A stretch of 64,000 nt of DNA from Saccharibacillus deserti (GCF_013618475.1 NZ_JABJVN010000001.1:186001-250000); one strand, 5' to 3'; counted from the first letter of the stretch, positions 1-10,158 are shown. The notes: a model not told the origin generated them from the sequence alone. Program-made: numbers and translations.

Positions 1-599
1 TGCACGAGGTATATTATGGATTGTCGCTGCAGATGCTGACTTATATGGATGTACTGCTGACGAATGCCGAGCAGTGGATCGGAGCCCCGGCGATTCCGGC
101 CGGAACGCTGTATTTCCATGTGCAGAACCCGCTGCTGGCTTCGGCCAACGGCATGGCGCGCGGCGAAGCCGAACGCGAGATGCTCAAACGGTTCAAGATG
201 AAAGGTCTGGTCTTGGCCGATGCGGATGTCGTCGCCAAGATGGACCGGGAACTGACGACCGGACAGTCGCCCGTTATTCCGGTAGCCGTCAAAAAAGACG
301 GAGGATTCTACAGCAGCTCGACCGTGGCCGATCCGCAGCAGTGGGATTCGCTGCTCAAAGGGGTGCGGCGCAACATCGCCGGAATCGGGCGGCGGATCAC
401 GGAAGGTGAATCCGAGGCCCGTCCGTACCGGATCCAGCAGGAAAAAGCCTGCGATTTCTGTCCGTACCATTCCGTCTGCCAGTTCGACGAAAGTCTGGAC
501 CACACAAGCTACAATCATTTGGGCAAACCGGGAAAAGACCGGATCTGGGACATGTTCCGCGAGGGAGACGGAGAGTCTTACAGGGAGGAGAAGCGATAA
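1..599 (+). CDS. addB: AddB, ATP-dependent helicase/deoxyribonuclease subunit B (C-terminal part)
   Basis: This is the 3' end of a gene that begins before the window; the open frame runs from base 3. AddB pairs with AddA to resect double-strand breaks for RecA-dependent repair. The visible C-terminal part carries the closely spaced cysteines of the AddB iron-sulfur cluster (CDFCPYHSVC, about bases 450-480), which staples the nuclease domain; the first cysteine of that cluster would lie outside the window. The stop codon directly abuts the addA start at base 600, so the two are co-transcribed and probably translationally coupled. The assignment is firm from the cysteine motif plus the neighbour. 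Confidence 0.93.
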   Translation, partial: HEVYYGLSLQMLTYMDVLLTNAEQWIGAPAIPAGTLYFHVQNPLLASANGMARGEAEREMLKRFKMKGLVLADADVVAKMDRELTTGQSPVIPVAVKKDGGFYSSSTVADPQQWDSLLKGVRRNIAGIGRRITEGESEARPYRIQQEKACDFCPYHSVCQFDESLDHTSYNHLGKPGKDRIWDMFREGDGESYREEKR

Positions 600-3500
600 A
601 TGGGAATGACATATGCCGATAAACCGGCGGGCAGCCAATGGAGCGACGATCAATGGAAAGCGATTGCCGCTTCAGGAGGCAGCATGCTGGTCGCCGCGGC
701 GGCCGGCTCGGGCAAAACGGCCGTGCTCGTCGAGCGGATTATACGCAAAATCACCGATCCTGCCGGAGGAACCGGGGTAGACCGGATGCTGATCGCAACT
801 TTCACGAAAGCCGCGGCTTCGGAAATGCGGCAGCGGATTCGCGATGCCCTGAACAAAGAACTTGCGGCACAGCCGCAAAGCGAACATTTGAGAAGGCAGC
901 TGTCTCTGCTGGGCCAGGCGTCGATTACGACGCTGCACTCGTTCTGTCTGGAAGTCATCCGCCGCCATTATACGCAGATTCCGCTTGATCCGGGATTCCG
1001 GATTGCCAATGAACACGAGAGCAAAATAATGCGGCAGGAAACGCTGGAAGAATTGTTCGAAGAACAATATGCGCGGCAAGAAGAAGGAAAGGAATTCCGG
1101 CGGCTGATCGACTGGTTCGGCGGCGAACGTTCCGACGAACCGGCTTTCGCGCTCGTTCAGCGCCTGTACGATTTCTCCCGAAGCCATCCCTGGCCGCAGC
1201 AGTGGCTTCGCGATTCGGCCGCGGAATTTCTCGTCTCCGACTCCGAAGCCCTCGGAGAAACGATTTGGGCGGCGAGTCTTGCTGCCGATGCGAGGCTGGA
1301 ACTTGCGGGAACGGAGAATCTGCTGCGCCGCGCGTTCGAACTGGCCGTGTCGCCGGGGGGACCGGCTCCGTATGCGGAAGCGCTGCAGAGCGATCTCGAC
1401 CAGCTGCAGCGGCTGCGGGGAGCTGCCGAGAGCGAACCTTGGCCGCGGCTGTACGCGCATTTCGAATCGGTGTCGTTTGTGACGCTCAAACGGATCAGCG
1501 TCAAGGATGCTTATGATCCGGAACTTCAGAAGCAGGTCAAAGACCTCCGGGATGCCGCCAAAAAAGATCTGACGCGGATCAAGGATTTCTATTTCGGCCG
1601 CGAGCCGGAAGCTTTTCTTGCGGAACTGCATGAAACGGCGCCCCTTATGGCCGAGCTGGCCGAATTGACGATCGAATTCGGCGAACGTTACGCCAAGGCC
1701 AAAAAAGCCCGCAGCATGGTCGATTTTTCGGACTTGGAGCATTATTGTCTGCGTATTTTGCGCGATGCGGCTTCCGGACCCGGAAATCCGCTGCCGTCGG
1801 CCGCGGCTTTGGAATACCGCGAGCGCTTCGACGAAGTGCTGCTTGACGAATACCAGGATACCAACTCCGTTCAGGAAGAAATCGTCTCGCTGATCGCTCG
1901 CGAAGGAGCGGGCAACCGCTTTATGGTCGGCGACGTGAAGCAGAGCATTTACCGGTTCCGCCTGGCCGAGCCGGGATTGTTCCTGCACAAGTACAAAGCG
2001 TACGGCAGCGACTTCTCCTCGGGCGGCCTGCGCGTCGATCTGGCACGCAACTTCCGGAGCCGCCCGGAAGTGATCGAAGCCGTCAACGGCATTTTCCGCC
2101 GGATTATGAACGAACGGGTAGCGGAGATCGAGTATGACGAACAGGCCGAGCTGTCTTATGGAGCCCTGTCTTATCCGCCGGCACAGGAGAACGAATATGC
2201 TCCGGAAGTGATGCTCATTGAACGCGAAGGAGCTTCCGGAGCGTCGGAATCGGACGAAAGCTTGGAAACCGAGAGTCCGTTTGCCGTCGAGATGGCGGAG
2301 ATCGAGACGGCCCGGCTGGAAGCCCGGGCCATAGCGGCGCGTATTCACGAATTGACGGGTCAAATCGAAGGCCGCGATCCGCTGAACGTTTACGATAAAG
2401 CGGCGGGCGGACTTCGCCCTGCCGGTTACGGAGATATGGTTATTCTGCTGAGGGCGGTAAGCGCTTGGGCGCCGATGATGATCGAGGAATTGAGGCTCGC
2501 CGGTATTCCGGCGGTGGGGGATGCGGCCAAAGGATACTTTGATGCGACGGAAGTCGAAATTGCGATGTCGCTGCTGCAAATTATCGACAACCCGCAGCAG
2601 GATATTCCGTTTGCCTCCGTTTTGCGCTCGCCGATTGTCGGGTTGACGGAAGACCAGTTGGCACGGATTCGTTTGGCGGGTCCCCGTCTGTCGTTCTACG
2701 ATGCGGTATGCGCGGCTGCGGAAAGCGGGGAATCTTCCGAAGAGGCGGCGGCCGCCGATGCGGACAAACGTTTCCCGGGCGACCCGGCTGCCGCTTATGC
2801 GGCCGTGCGGCCGGGAGAAGAGAGCGGACCGATCGAAGCTTCTCTGGCCGGTTCGCTGCGCAGCTTTCTGGCTTCGCTTGAACGCTGGCGTTCGATGGCG
2901 AGAAACGGCGAACTCAGCGAGCTGATCTGGACGTTGTACCGCGAAACGGGCTACGCCGATTGGGTGGCCGGACTTCCGGGCGGTACGCAGCGTCGTGCCA
3001 ATCTGCTTGCGCTCTACAACCGGGCGGTTCAGTTCGAGAAATCGACATCCGCACAGGGTTTGTTCCGTTTTCTGCGTTTTGTCGAGCGTCTTCGGGAAAA
3101 CGGCGGCGATCTGGCCGAAGCGCCTTCGGAATCGGTGCAGGATTCGGTCCGGATCATGACGATTCACAAAAGCAAAGGGTTGGAATTTCCGGTTGTCTTC
3201 ATTGCGGGCATGTCGAAAAACTTCAACATGCAGGATTTGAACGCGCCGTTCATGATGCACAAAGAACTGGGATTCGGTCCGCGTTTTGTGGACGAGGCAA
3301 GCCGGGTCGGTTATCCGACGCTGCCGGCTCTGGCTATTCGAAGAAAAATGCATATGGAGCTTCTGGCGGAAGAAATGCGGGTGCTTTACGTCGCCTTGAC
3401 CCGTCCTCGGGACAAAATGATTCTGACGGCATCGGTCAAAGATCTGCCCAAACGGATCTCGGCCTGGATCCAGTCTTCGGGCGGTGGGGAAGGAATCGAA

Positions 3501-4610
3501 GACTATACGCTGGCCAAAGCCAGATCTTATATGGACTGGGTCGGACCGGCTCTGATCGGGGACCCCGGGGCTGCGAAATGGATTTTTTCCGTCCGCAGCG
3601 GCGACGCGGAACTTGCCGCCGAGCGCGATGGAGACGAGCGGCATGCCGAGCGGATTCAGCAGTTGAAAGCGATCATCTCGGGCGAGTCCGCAGGCGATCC
3701 GGGTCGGCGGAAAGAATTTGCGGATCGCTTCGCATGGCGCTATGCCCATGAAGCGGCGGGCGGCGCCGCAGCGAAGACTTCGGTAACGGAGATCAAATCG
3801 CGCTTTGCGGGGGATGAATATCCGGCTGCCGATGCGCTTGAAGCTGCGCGTTTACTGGCAGGTCTGGCCGATGAAAGAGACGAGGAGGAGACGGCCTCGA
3901 TAGCCGTTGAACCCGGAGCATCGAAACAAGCGCATCCGGACTCGGAAACTTCTTCCTCGACCTTGCAGCTGCGCCGTCCCCGTTTCATGGAGCGCAGCCG
4001 ACTGACGGGAGCCGAGCGGGGGACCGCGTACCATACTTTGATGCAGCATCTGCCGCTGCGGCCGGACACCGGCGCCACTGAAGCCGCCGATACGCTGGCG
4101 GAACTGGTTCGCAAGCACATTTTGCTGCAGCCGGAAGCGGATACGGTAAATCCCGAAGACATTGCGGCTTTTATCCGCAGTGAAATCGGACGCCGTGCGG
4201 CAGCGGCGGATTGGGTTCGGCGGGAACTTCCTTTTAGCGCCGGCGTAGGTGCGGACGAAGAACTCGGAGCCCTTGTTCTTCCGCTGCAGGGAGGCGGCGC
4301 AAAAGGATGGATGCCGAACGGCCCGGATCCGGGCACAGCCGGAGAACGCCGGGTCAAGTTGGAGCGTCTGCCCGGTGAACGGGTGCTTGTCCAGGGCGTG
4401 CTCGACTGCCTGTTCCGCGAGAACGGAAAATGGATTCTGCTGGACTACAAGACCGACCGGCTGAAACCCGGCCGGGGAATCGACGAGCTGGCCGAACATT
4501 ACCGGTTCCAGCTGGATTTCTACGCCCATGCAGTCGAAGATATGCTGGGCGAACCGGTTCATGAAAAGTGGCTGTACTTTTTTGACGCGGGAGAAGGCAT
4601 CAGGCTTTGA
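600..4610 (+). CDS. addA: AddA, ATP-dependent helicase/nuclease subunit A
   Basis: UvrD-type (SF1) 3'-5' helicase fused to a RecB-family nuclease; with AddB it unwinds and degrades DNA ends up to a Chi-like site. Visible motifs are Walker A AAAGSGKT (residues 33-40), TFTKAAASEM (motif Ia), Walker B LLDEYQDTN (about 413-421), the late helicase motif TIHKSKGLEFPVV, and the nuclease motif LLDYKTDR near residue 1280. It starts at an ATG directly after the addB stop with GGGAGGAG upstream. At 1336 residues it is longer than the roughly 1230-residue Bacillus protein; the extra length is mainly acidic, alanine-rich linkers. A terminator follows at 4646. Confidence 0.97.
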   Translation: MGMTYADKPAGSQWSDDQWKAIAASGGSMLVAAAAGSGKTAVLVERIIRKITDPAGGTGVDRMLIATFTKAAASEMRQRIRDALNKELAAQPQSEHLRRQLSLLGQASITTLHSFCLEVIRRHYTQIPLDPGFRIANEHESKIMRQETLEELFEEQYARQEEGKEFRRLIDWFGGERSDEPAFALVQRLYDFSRSHPWPQQWLRDSAAEFLVSDSEALGETIWAASLAADARLELAGTENLLRRAFELAVSPGGPAPYAEALQSDLDQLQRLRGAAESEPWPRLYAHFESVSFVTLKRISVKDAYDPELQKQVKDLRDAAKKDLTRIKDFYFGREPEAFLAELHETAPLMAELAELTIEFGERYAKAKKARSMVDFSDLEHYCLRILRDAASGPGNPLPSAAALEYRERFDEVLLDEYQDTNSVQEEIVSLIAREGAGNRFMVGDVKQSIYRFRLAEPGLFLHKYKAYGSDFSSGGLRVDLARNFRSRPEVIEAVNGIFRRIMNERVAEIEYDEQAELSYGALSYPPAQENEYAPEVMLIEREGASGASESDESLETESPFAVEMAEIETARLEARAIAARIHELTGQIEGRDPLNVYDKAAGGLRPAGYGDMVILLRAVSAWAPMMIEELRLAGIPAVGDAAKGYFDATEVEIAMSLLQIIDNPQQDIPFASVLRSPIVGLTEDQLARIRLAGPRLSFYDAVCAAAESGESSEEAAAADADKRFPGDPAAAYAAVRPGEESGPIEASLAGSLRSFLASLERWRSMARNGELSELIWTLYRETGYADWVAGLPGGTQRRANLLALYNRAVQFEKSTSAQGLFRFLRFVERLRENGGDLAEAPSESVQDSVRIMTIHKSKGLEFPVVFIAGMSKNFNMQDLNAPFMMHKELGFGPRFVDEASRVGYPTLPALAIRRKMHMELLAEEMRVLYVALTRPRDKMILTASVKDLPKRISAWIQSSGGGEGIEDYTLAKARSYMDWVGPALIGDPGAAKWIFSVRSGDAELAAERDGDERHAERIQQLKAIISGESAGDPGRRKEFADRFAWRYAHEAAGGAAAKTSVTEIKSRFAGDEYPAADALEAARLLAGLADERDEEETASIAVEPGASKQAHPDSETSSSTLQLRRPRFMERSRLTGAERGTAYHTLMQHLPLRPDTGATEAADTLAELVRKHILLQPEADTVNPEDIAAFIRSEIGRRAAAADWVRRELPFSAGVGADEELGALVLPLQGGGAKGWMPNGPDPGTAGERRVKLERLPGERVLVQGVLDCLFRENGKWILLDYKTDRLKPGRGIDELAEHYRFQLDFYAHAVEDMLGEPVHEKWLYFFDAGEGIRL

Positions 4611-4645
4611 AATCGGCTGCCCGCCGATCAATGCGTCTTTGACAA

Positions 4646-4679
4646 AGCCGGCTCGAACAGGAGCCGGCATTTATTTTTT
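4646..4679 (+). terminator. Rho-independent terminator after addBA
   Basis: The arms GCCGGCTC and GAGCCGGC form a perfect 8-bp stem around a 6-nt loop, followed by ATTTATTTTTT. It lies between the addA stop and the sbcD ribosome binding site, so addBA and sbcDC are probably separate transcription units, although read-through is possible. Confidence 0.85.
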
Positions 4680-4727
4680 GGGGTAAACCGATCGGATGGG
4701 GAATGAATACGGGAAGGGGCGCGAAAC

Positions 4728-5912
4728 ATGCGCGTGCTGCATACGGCGGACTGGCATCTGGGCAAGACACTGGAAGGCCGGAGCCGATTCGAAGAACAAG
4801 AAAAATTCATGGACGAGCTGGTCGATATTGTGCGCGGGGAAAAAGTGGATCTGATTCTGATGGCGGGGGACGTATACGATACGGTAAATCCTCCGGCGGC
4901 AGCCGAACAGCTTTTCTACGAAGGAGCGGCCCGAATCCGGGCGGAAGGCTGTCTGCTGGCGGCGATTGCAGGCAACCACGACCATCCGGAACGGGTGGCT
5001 TCGGTCCATCCGCTTGTCCAGGGCAGCGGAATTTCGCTTGTGGGACTACCGACTGAACAGGCTTTGAAATTGAACGTGGCGCGCACGGGCGAACAGGCCG
5101 TGATCGCGGCACTGCCTTATCCGTCCGAAGCCCGATTGAACGAGCTGCTGACGCTTGACGGAACGGACGAAAATTTGCTGCGCAAAGCTTACAGCGAGAG
5201 AGTCGGGCTGCTGATGCGCAAGCTTGCGGCCGGCTTCTCGCCGCGTACCGTCAATCTGGCGATGAGCCATATTTATGTACTCGGCGGGCTGGAATGCGAT
5301 TCCGAACGGCCGATCCAGGTCGGAGGGGCCTACACCGTCGATCCGTCGGCGCTGGCCTGCGGAGCGCAGTATACGGCGCTGGGACATCTGCATCGTCCGC
5401 AGATCGTCAAAGGAGAAGGCATAATCCGCTACAGCGGTTCGCCGATTGCCTACAGTTTCTCGGAAGCGGGACAGACCAAATCGGTGATGCTGATGGATAT
5501 CGAACCGGGCGGCGAGGCGAAGCTGCAAGAAATTTATTTGTCCTGCGGACGTCAGCTGGTGGAATGGAACGCGAAAGAAGGTCTCGGTCAGGTACGCGGT
5601 TGGTTGGACGAAGGTCGGGATGCCGGTGCGTTTATCGATTTGAGAATTACGCTGACCGAAGCGATGGCCTTAAGCGATATTCAATCGCTGCGGCGTGCCT
5701 GCGACGGCCTGGTACATATTCGCCCCGTGTATCCGCAGCTGGAGCAGGCGGATATGCCCGAAGAACGGGTCCGTCTGCCGATGCATGAACTGTTCAAGAC
5801 CTTCTACCGCAGGCAGACCGGGGGAGCGGAACCGGACGACGCTCTGATCTCGCTGTTTATGGAACTTGCTGCCGACGAGCGGGAACATGCGGAAGGGGGA
5901 GAATCCGAATGA
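4728..5912 (+). CDS. sbcD: SbcD, exonuclease subunit (Mre11 family)
   Basis: Metallophosphoesterase subunit of the SbcCD nuclease, which cleaves hairpins and protein-blocked DNA ends. The phosphoesterase motifs are all present in order: HTADWHLGK near the N-terminus, MAGDVYDT, AGNHDHPERV and, further on, LGHLHRPQ; these residues bind the two catalytic metals. The length (394 residues) is normal for the family. The start is an ATG with GGGAAGGGG upstream. The stop overlaps the sbcC start in an ATGA, which indicates translational coupling of the two subunits. Confidence 0.97.
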   Translation: MRVLHTADWHLGKTLEGRSRFEEQEKFMDELVDIVRGEKVDLILMAGDVYDTVNPPAAAEQLFYEGAARIRAEGCLLAAIAGNHDHPERVASVHPLVQGSGISLVGLPTEQALKLNVARTGEQAVIAALPYPSEARLNELLTLDGTDENLLRKAYSERVGLLMRKLAAGFSPRTVNLAMSHIYVLGGLECDSERPIQVGGAYTVDPSALACGAQYTALGHLHRPQIVKGEGIIRYSGSPIAYSFSEAGQTKSVMLMDIEPGGEAKLQEIYLSCGRQLVEWNAKEGLGQVRGWLDEGRDAGAFIDLRITLTEAMALSDIQSLRRACDGLVHIRPVYPQLEQADMPEERVRLPMHELFKTFYRRQTGGAEPDDALISLFMELAADEREHAEGGESE

Positions 5913-8900
5913 AGCCGATTACGCTCAGATTGTCCGGTCTGCAAAGTTACCGCGAAGCGCAGGAGATCGACTTCACCGAACTGTGCGAAACGGGACTGTT
6001 CGGAATTTTCGGCCCGACGGGAAGCGGCAAATCGACGGTGCTCGATGCGATCACGCTGGCGATGTACGGAAAAGTGGAGCGGGCTTACGGCGGTACGCAG
6101 GGGATCATGAACCATTCGGAAGACACGCTGTATGTCGCTTTTACCTTCGAACTGGAATCTTCGGCCGGCGTACGCCGATTTCGGGTGGAGCGGCGCTTCA
6201 AGCGGACCGGGGAAGTGTCGGTCAGCAACACGCTGAGCCGGTTTGTCGAGGTGAAACCGGAAGGCGACGAAGTCGTAGCCGACAAGCTGGCGGAAGTCAC
6301 CAAAGCGGTAGAAGAACGGATCGGCTTGAAAATGGACGATTTCACCCGGGCCGTCGTACTGCCGCAGGGGAAATTCGCGGAATTCCTGTCGCTCAAAGGC
6401 AGCGACCGCCGGCAGATGCTTCAACGACTGTTTCACTTGGAACAGTACGGGGACCGTCTGATCCAAAAGTTGAGCCGCCGTGCCCGCGAAACGGAATCGG
6501 CGCTGCGCGCTTTGGAAGCCGAGCAGCAGGGGCTGGGTCTGGCTTCGGCTCAAGCGGTGAAAGAAGCGAAGGCTGCTCTGGAACAAGCCGACAAATCGGC
6601 GGACGCCCGGCGTAAAGCACTCGATGCGGCGGCCGAGGAACACGGCCGGTTCTCGCGCGTGCGCGAACGGGCGGGCGAACGCCGCGAAATTTCGGCGGCG
6701 CTCGCCCGGCTGCAGGAACGCGGCGATGCCGTCCGCGAACTGCAGGCGCGCACGGAGCGTGCGCGAGCGTCGGCGGCCCTTCTGCCGGCGCTGGAACGTT
6801 TCCGGATGGCCGCCGCGCATTCGGAAGAACGCGAGTCCGGGGCGAAGCGGCTCAAAAGCGAACTCGAGTCCGCCCGTGCGCGTGCGGACTCGGCCGTGTC
6901 GGCGGAAGCCGCCGCGCGCGAAGGGCTGGGAGCGGAAGAGCCGAAGCTGCTTCGGCGGACGGCGGAGCTGGAGCAGGCGCTTCAACTGGAGCGCGAGCTG
7001 ATCGGGCTGCGCGAAGAAAGCGTGCGGCTGGAAAGCGGCCGCGAAGCGGCGGCTTCGAGTCTGGAGCGGGCGCGCGCCGAGGCGGATGAACTTCGGCGCA
7101 AGCTGGAGAAAGCGGCGGAGCTTCGCGCCGAACTGCAGCAGCAGCTCGACAGCTGCGAAGTGCGAAGTGCCGACCGGACCGAATTGGAAGAGGCCGGTCG
7201 GCTGGCGGATGCCATCGCCGCTCTGGAATCGCAGCTCCCCGAGATCCGCCGCGATCTGGAAGAAGCGCAGCGCCAGGAAAACGAAGCGGCTGCCGATCTG
7301 GCTTCGGGCCGGCGTTTGGAGCGCGAAGGCCGGGAAAGGCTTCGCGCAGCGGCCGAGCAGGCTTCCGCGCATGAAGAAGCCCTTGGCCTGTTCGATCTGG
7401 AACTGGCGGCGCTGATCGAAGCGGCCGCAGCCGAAGAAATGCGCCTGGAGCAGGCCGACCGGGAAGCCGCCAATCGCCGGATGGCCGCCGAACTGGCGCA
7501 TGCCTTGACGGACGGCGAACCCTGCCTGGTCTGCGGCTCTGTGCATCATCCCCTGCCTGCGGCCGAAGATCTTTCCGCCGCTTCGGCCGCGGCTGAACTT
7601 GAACCGCTGCGCGCCCTGCAGGCAGACGCGCGCGGGCTGCGCCTCGCCGCCGCCGGCCTGCGGCAGGGCGCCGGGAAACTGGCCCGGCGTCTGCGCGAAG
7701 AACTGGCGCAGACGCCGGGCGGCTCCGCCGAAGAACCGGCGGAGCCCGGGTTCGGCTTCGCGTCCGAACCCGCAGACCGTTCCGCGCCTTCGACCGCGCG
7801 GAACTCCGGCTCGCCCGAAGATGCGAGCCCAACGGCTTCGCCGCAGGCCTGCGCGGCCGAATGGATCCGCCTGCAGGCCGCGGCCGAACGCTTCGAGCGC
7901 GAGTCCGCGCGGCTCGAAGCAGATTCGCGCGAAAGCGAACGGGCTCTGGCCTCCGCCGTCCGCGGAGCCGAAGCGCCGCGCGCGCGGCAGGATGCCGCTT
8001 CGCGCCAGCGTACGCGCGCCGAAGAGCGCCTGACGGAGCTGGAGCGGCGCTTGTCGGAATCGGAGCAGCGGTGGAACTCTTCGTTCGCCGCCCTGCGGCG
8101 GGAAGATCTCGGGCGGCGGCGGGAAGAAATCCGCCGCCGCGATACGCAGGCCGAAGAATTGAAGCGCAGGCTGGACAAGAGCGGACCGGTGATCCGAAGC
8201 ATGGAAGAAGCGCTGAAATCGCATGAAGAAGCCGCTTCGCAAGCGCAGCAGGAGCTGGTTCGGTTTACGGCGCATGCCCAGGGGCGGGCAGAGCTGCTGC
8301 AGGAGAAAGAGCTGCGCCTGCGCGATGTATCCGGAGGTTCTTCCGCGGCCGACCTGCTGCGCGAAGTATCCGGGAATCTGACGGCGCTCCGCGCGGCGGC
8401 GGCGGCGGCTCGCGAAGCGCTCGAAGCGGCGCGGGAAGCTTGGCAGACGGCCGCCAACGCTTCCGCCGCGGCCGATCAGGCGGCCGTTTCTGCGGCCGAA
8501 CACCGGGCGTCGGCCGAAACGGGCTGGAATGCGGCTTTGTCGGACTCCCTGTTCCCGAATGCCGAAGAAGTGGAAGCCGCACGGATGGACGATGCGGAAA
8601 TCCGCGAAGCGGAGCGGCTTGTCCAAGCCCATCGGGAACGGGAAAGCGAATTGTCCGCGAGGCTGCGCGAACTGGAGAAGCTGCTCGGCGGGGAAGAACT
8701 GTCGGAGGAAGAGTGGCAGGCCTGCCTGGCCCGCCTGGAAGAAGCCCGTCTGCTGGACGAAGAAGCGCTGGCCGGCAAAGCCCGGGCGCTGCGAGACCTT
8801 GAAGATGTGTCGGCCAGACACGGGCGCTGGACCGAGCTTGAGCTCCTGCGGACCGAAGCGGCCGCCGAGTCGGAACGGCTGTCGAAGCTCCAGACCTGTT

Positions 8901-9379
8901 TCCGCGGCAATGCGTTCGTCGAGTACGTGGCCGAAGAGCAGTTGATCCAGATCAGCCGCGCCGCTTCCAGCCGTCTGCGTTTTCTGACCAAGCAGCGTTA
9001 TTCGCTGGAAGTCGATTCCGGCGGCGGGTTTGTCGTCTGCGACGATGCCAACGGAGGCGTTCGCCGGCCGGTCTCCACGCTGTCGGGAGGAGAGACTTTC
9101 CTGACGTCGCTGTCGCTTGCGCTTGCGCTGTCGGCCCAGATCCAGCTTCGCGGCGAATACCCGCTGCAGTTCTTTTTCCTCGACGAAGGATTCGGTACGC
9201 TGGATCCCGAGCTGCTGGATACCGTGATTACCTCGCTCGAACATCTGCACAACGATCGGCTGTCGGTCGGGGTGATCAGCCACGTCCAGGAACTGCGTGC
9301 GCGTCTGCCGCGCCGTCTGATCGTCCAGCCTGCGGATCATGCCGGTGCAGGCTCCAGGGTCGTATTGGAAAAAATGTAG
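5909..9379 (+). CDS. sbcC: SbcC, ATPase subunit of the SbcCD nuclease (Rad50 family)
   Basis: SMC-like ATPase partner of SbcD. It has an N-terminal Walker A GPTGSGKS (residues 35-42), two long Ala/Glu/Arg-rich coiled-coil arms, the zinc-hook CLVC near residue 538 at the apex where two molecules dimerise, then the C-terminal ABC signature LSGGETF and Walker B FFFLDEGFGTLD. At 1156 residues it is close to the family length. The coiled-coil region is extremely GC rich with strong third-position bias, which opens long meaningless frames on the opposite strand. It overlaps sbcD by 4 bases. Confidence 0.97.
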   Translation: MKPITLRLSGLQSYREAQEIDFTELCETGLFGIFGPTGSGKSTVLDAITLAMYGKVERAYGGTQGIMNHSEDTLYVAFTFELESSAGVRRFRVERRFKRTGEVSVSNTLSRFVEVKPEGDEVVADKLAEVTKAVEERIGLKMDDFTRAVVLPQGKFAEFLSLKGSDRRQMLQRLFHLEQYGDRLIQKLSRRARETESALRALEAEQQGLGLASAQAVKEAKAALEQADKSADARRKALDAAAEEHGRFSRVRERAGERREISAALARLQERGDAVRELQARTERARASAALLPALERFRMAAAHSEERESGAKRLKSELESARARADSAVSAEAAAREGLGAEEPKLLRRTAELEQALQLERELIGLREESVRLESGREAAASSLERARAEADELRRKLEKAAELRAELQQQLDSCEVRSADRTELEEAGRLADAIAALESQLPEIRRDLEEAQRQENEAAADLASGRRLEREGRERLRAAAEQASAHEEALGLFDLELAALIEAAAAEEMRLEQADREAANRRMAAELAHALTDGEPCLVCGSVHHPLPAAEDLSAASAAAELEPLRALQADARGLRLAAAGLRQGAGKLARRLREELAQTPGGSAEEPAEPGFGFASEPADRSAPSTARNSGSPEDASPTASPQACAAEWIRLQAAAERFERESARLEADSRESERALASAVRGAEAPRARQDAASRQRTRAEERLTELERRLSESEQRWNSSFAALRREDLGRRREEIRRRDTQAEELKRRLDKSGPVIRSMEEALKSHEEAASQAQQELVRFTAHAQGRAELLQEKELRLRDVSGGSSAADLLREVSGNLTALRAAAAAAREALEAAREAWQTAANASAAADQAAVSAAEHRASAETGWNAALSDSLFPNAEEVEAARMDDAEIREAERLVQAHRERESELSARLRELEKLLGGEELSEEEWQACLARLEEARLLDEEALAGKARALRDLEDVSARHGRWTELELLRTEAAAESERLSKLQTCFRGNAFVEYVAEEQLIQISRAASSRLRFLTKQRYSLEVDSGGGFVVCDDANGGVRRPVSTLSGGETFLTSLSLALALSAQIQLRGEYPLQFFFLDEGFGTLDPELLDTVITSLEHLHNDRLSVGVISHVQELRARLPRRLIVQPADHAGAGSRVVLEKM

Positions 9380-9517
9380 TCCAAAGATCGTGATTAGGAT
9401 CACAGAGACAGATTCAACGGCTTGTTATAATACAGTCAGCCGACATCATATGAGGAGTACCCCGACCCGCAATCCGGCCAAACGTCCTGTGCGTTTGCCC
9501 CGAATTGCCGTTCAAGC

Positions 9518-9558
9518 AAGCAGATCCCGTTGGGATTTGCCGGGTGCTTCTTTTTTTT
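9518..9558 (+). terminator. Probable terminator after sbcDC
   Basis: AAGCA and TGCTT form the base, CCCG and CGGG the upper stem, with a 3-nt bulge, followed by a run of eight T. It sits in the 327-bp gap between sbcC and the HIT gene. A TATAAT at 9426-9431 upstream of it has no convincing -35 partner. Confidence 0.6.
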
Positions 9559-9585
9559 GTTTTTTTGTCGAATTGCCGGTACAAT
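9557..9585 (+). promoter_or_regulatory. Candidate sigma-A promoter for the HIT gene
   Basis: TTGTTT (9557-9562) and TACAAT (9580-9585) are separated by 17 bp. The -10 is good; the -35 matches only at TTG. It lies just behind the terminator and 120 bp before the HIT start, so position supports it more than sequence does. Confidence 0.4.
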
Positions 9586-9706
9586 GGATACAGCAATCGG
9601 GCCAAGCGAATCGGGCCTCTTTTTCTTATACGAATATTTCGCGCGGTCTGCCGGCGGCAGTTTGTATGCGCCGCCGGGCAGCAGCCATTCCAAGGAGGAA
9701 CCGACC

Positions 9707-10069
9707 ATGAGCGAGACGATTTTCACGAAAATTATCGAAGGCAGCATTCCAAGCCAGAAAGTGTTCGAGAACGAGCGGATCTACGCTTTCCACGACATTC
9801 AGCCGGCGGCTCCCGTCCATGTGCTGATCGTACCCAAAAAGCCGATTCCGTCGCTGAACGAAATTGCCGACGAAGATCTGGCCGTGATCGGCGAAATTCA
9901 TCGTGTAGCCGTGCAGCTGGCCGCAGAGCTCGGTATCGCGGAGAGCGGGTACCGCCTGATCAACAACTGCGGTGCCGACGGAGGACAAACGGTGTCCCAT
10001 CTGCATTTTCATCTGCTCGGCGGAGCCAAGCTCGGGGCGCTGACGGGAATTTCCGGATCGCATCAGTAA
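9707..10069 (+). CDS. HIT family nucleotide-binding protein
   Basis: A 120-residue histidine-triad protein. The catalytic triad is visible as HLHFH (His98, His100, His102) in the context SHLHFHLLGG, and the N-terminal half has the expected KIIEGSIPS and DIQPAAPVH segments. HIT proteins hydrolyse nucleoside phosphoramidates or related adenylates; the physiological substrate is not known from sequence. The start is the ATG at 9707, preceded by AAGGAGG with good spacing; an in-frame upstream extension lacks a ribosome site and is low-complexity. It is a stand-alone gene flanked by terminators. Confidence 0.95.
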   Translation: MSETIFTKIIEGSIPSQKVFENERIYAFHDIQPAAPVHVLIVPKKPIPSLNEIADEDLAVIGEIHRVAVQLAAELGIAESGYRLINNCGADGGQTVSHLHFHLLGGAKLGALTGISGSHQ

Positions 10070-10116
10070 AGAAGCGGACGGATCTGCGGCAGTCCAAGAA
10101 ACATTGGGGCGTTTGC

Positions 10117-10158
10117 CCGGGAATCGAACTTTCTGCAAGGCTAATTCTCCCGGTTTTT
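10117..10158 (+). terminator. Possible terminator after the HIT gene
   Basis: CCGGGA (10117-10122) can pair with TCCCGG (10148-10153), followed directly by TTTTT. The loop of about 25 nt is long, so the call is moderate. Confidence 0.5.

Noticed and set aside
672-3749. A 1025-codon open frame on the minus strand opposite addA
   Set aside because: Same cause: antisense to an unmistakable helicase-nuclease gene, with no recognisable domain in the translation.
5804-9403. A 1199-codon open frame on the minus strand opposite sbcC
   Set aside because: It is an artefact of high-GC codon bias in sbcC. The translation is low-complexity, rich in Arg, Gln, Phe and Gly, without domains, and it starts without a ribosome site.
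9406-9431. TATAAT at 9426 as a promoter after sbcC
   Set aside because: No acceptable -35 at 16-18 bp, and a terminator lies between it and the next gene.
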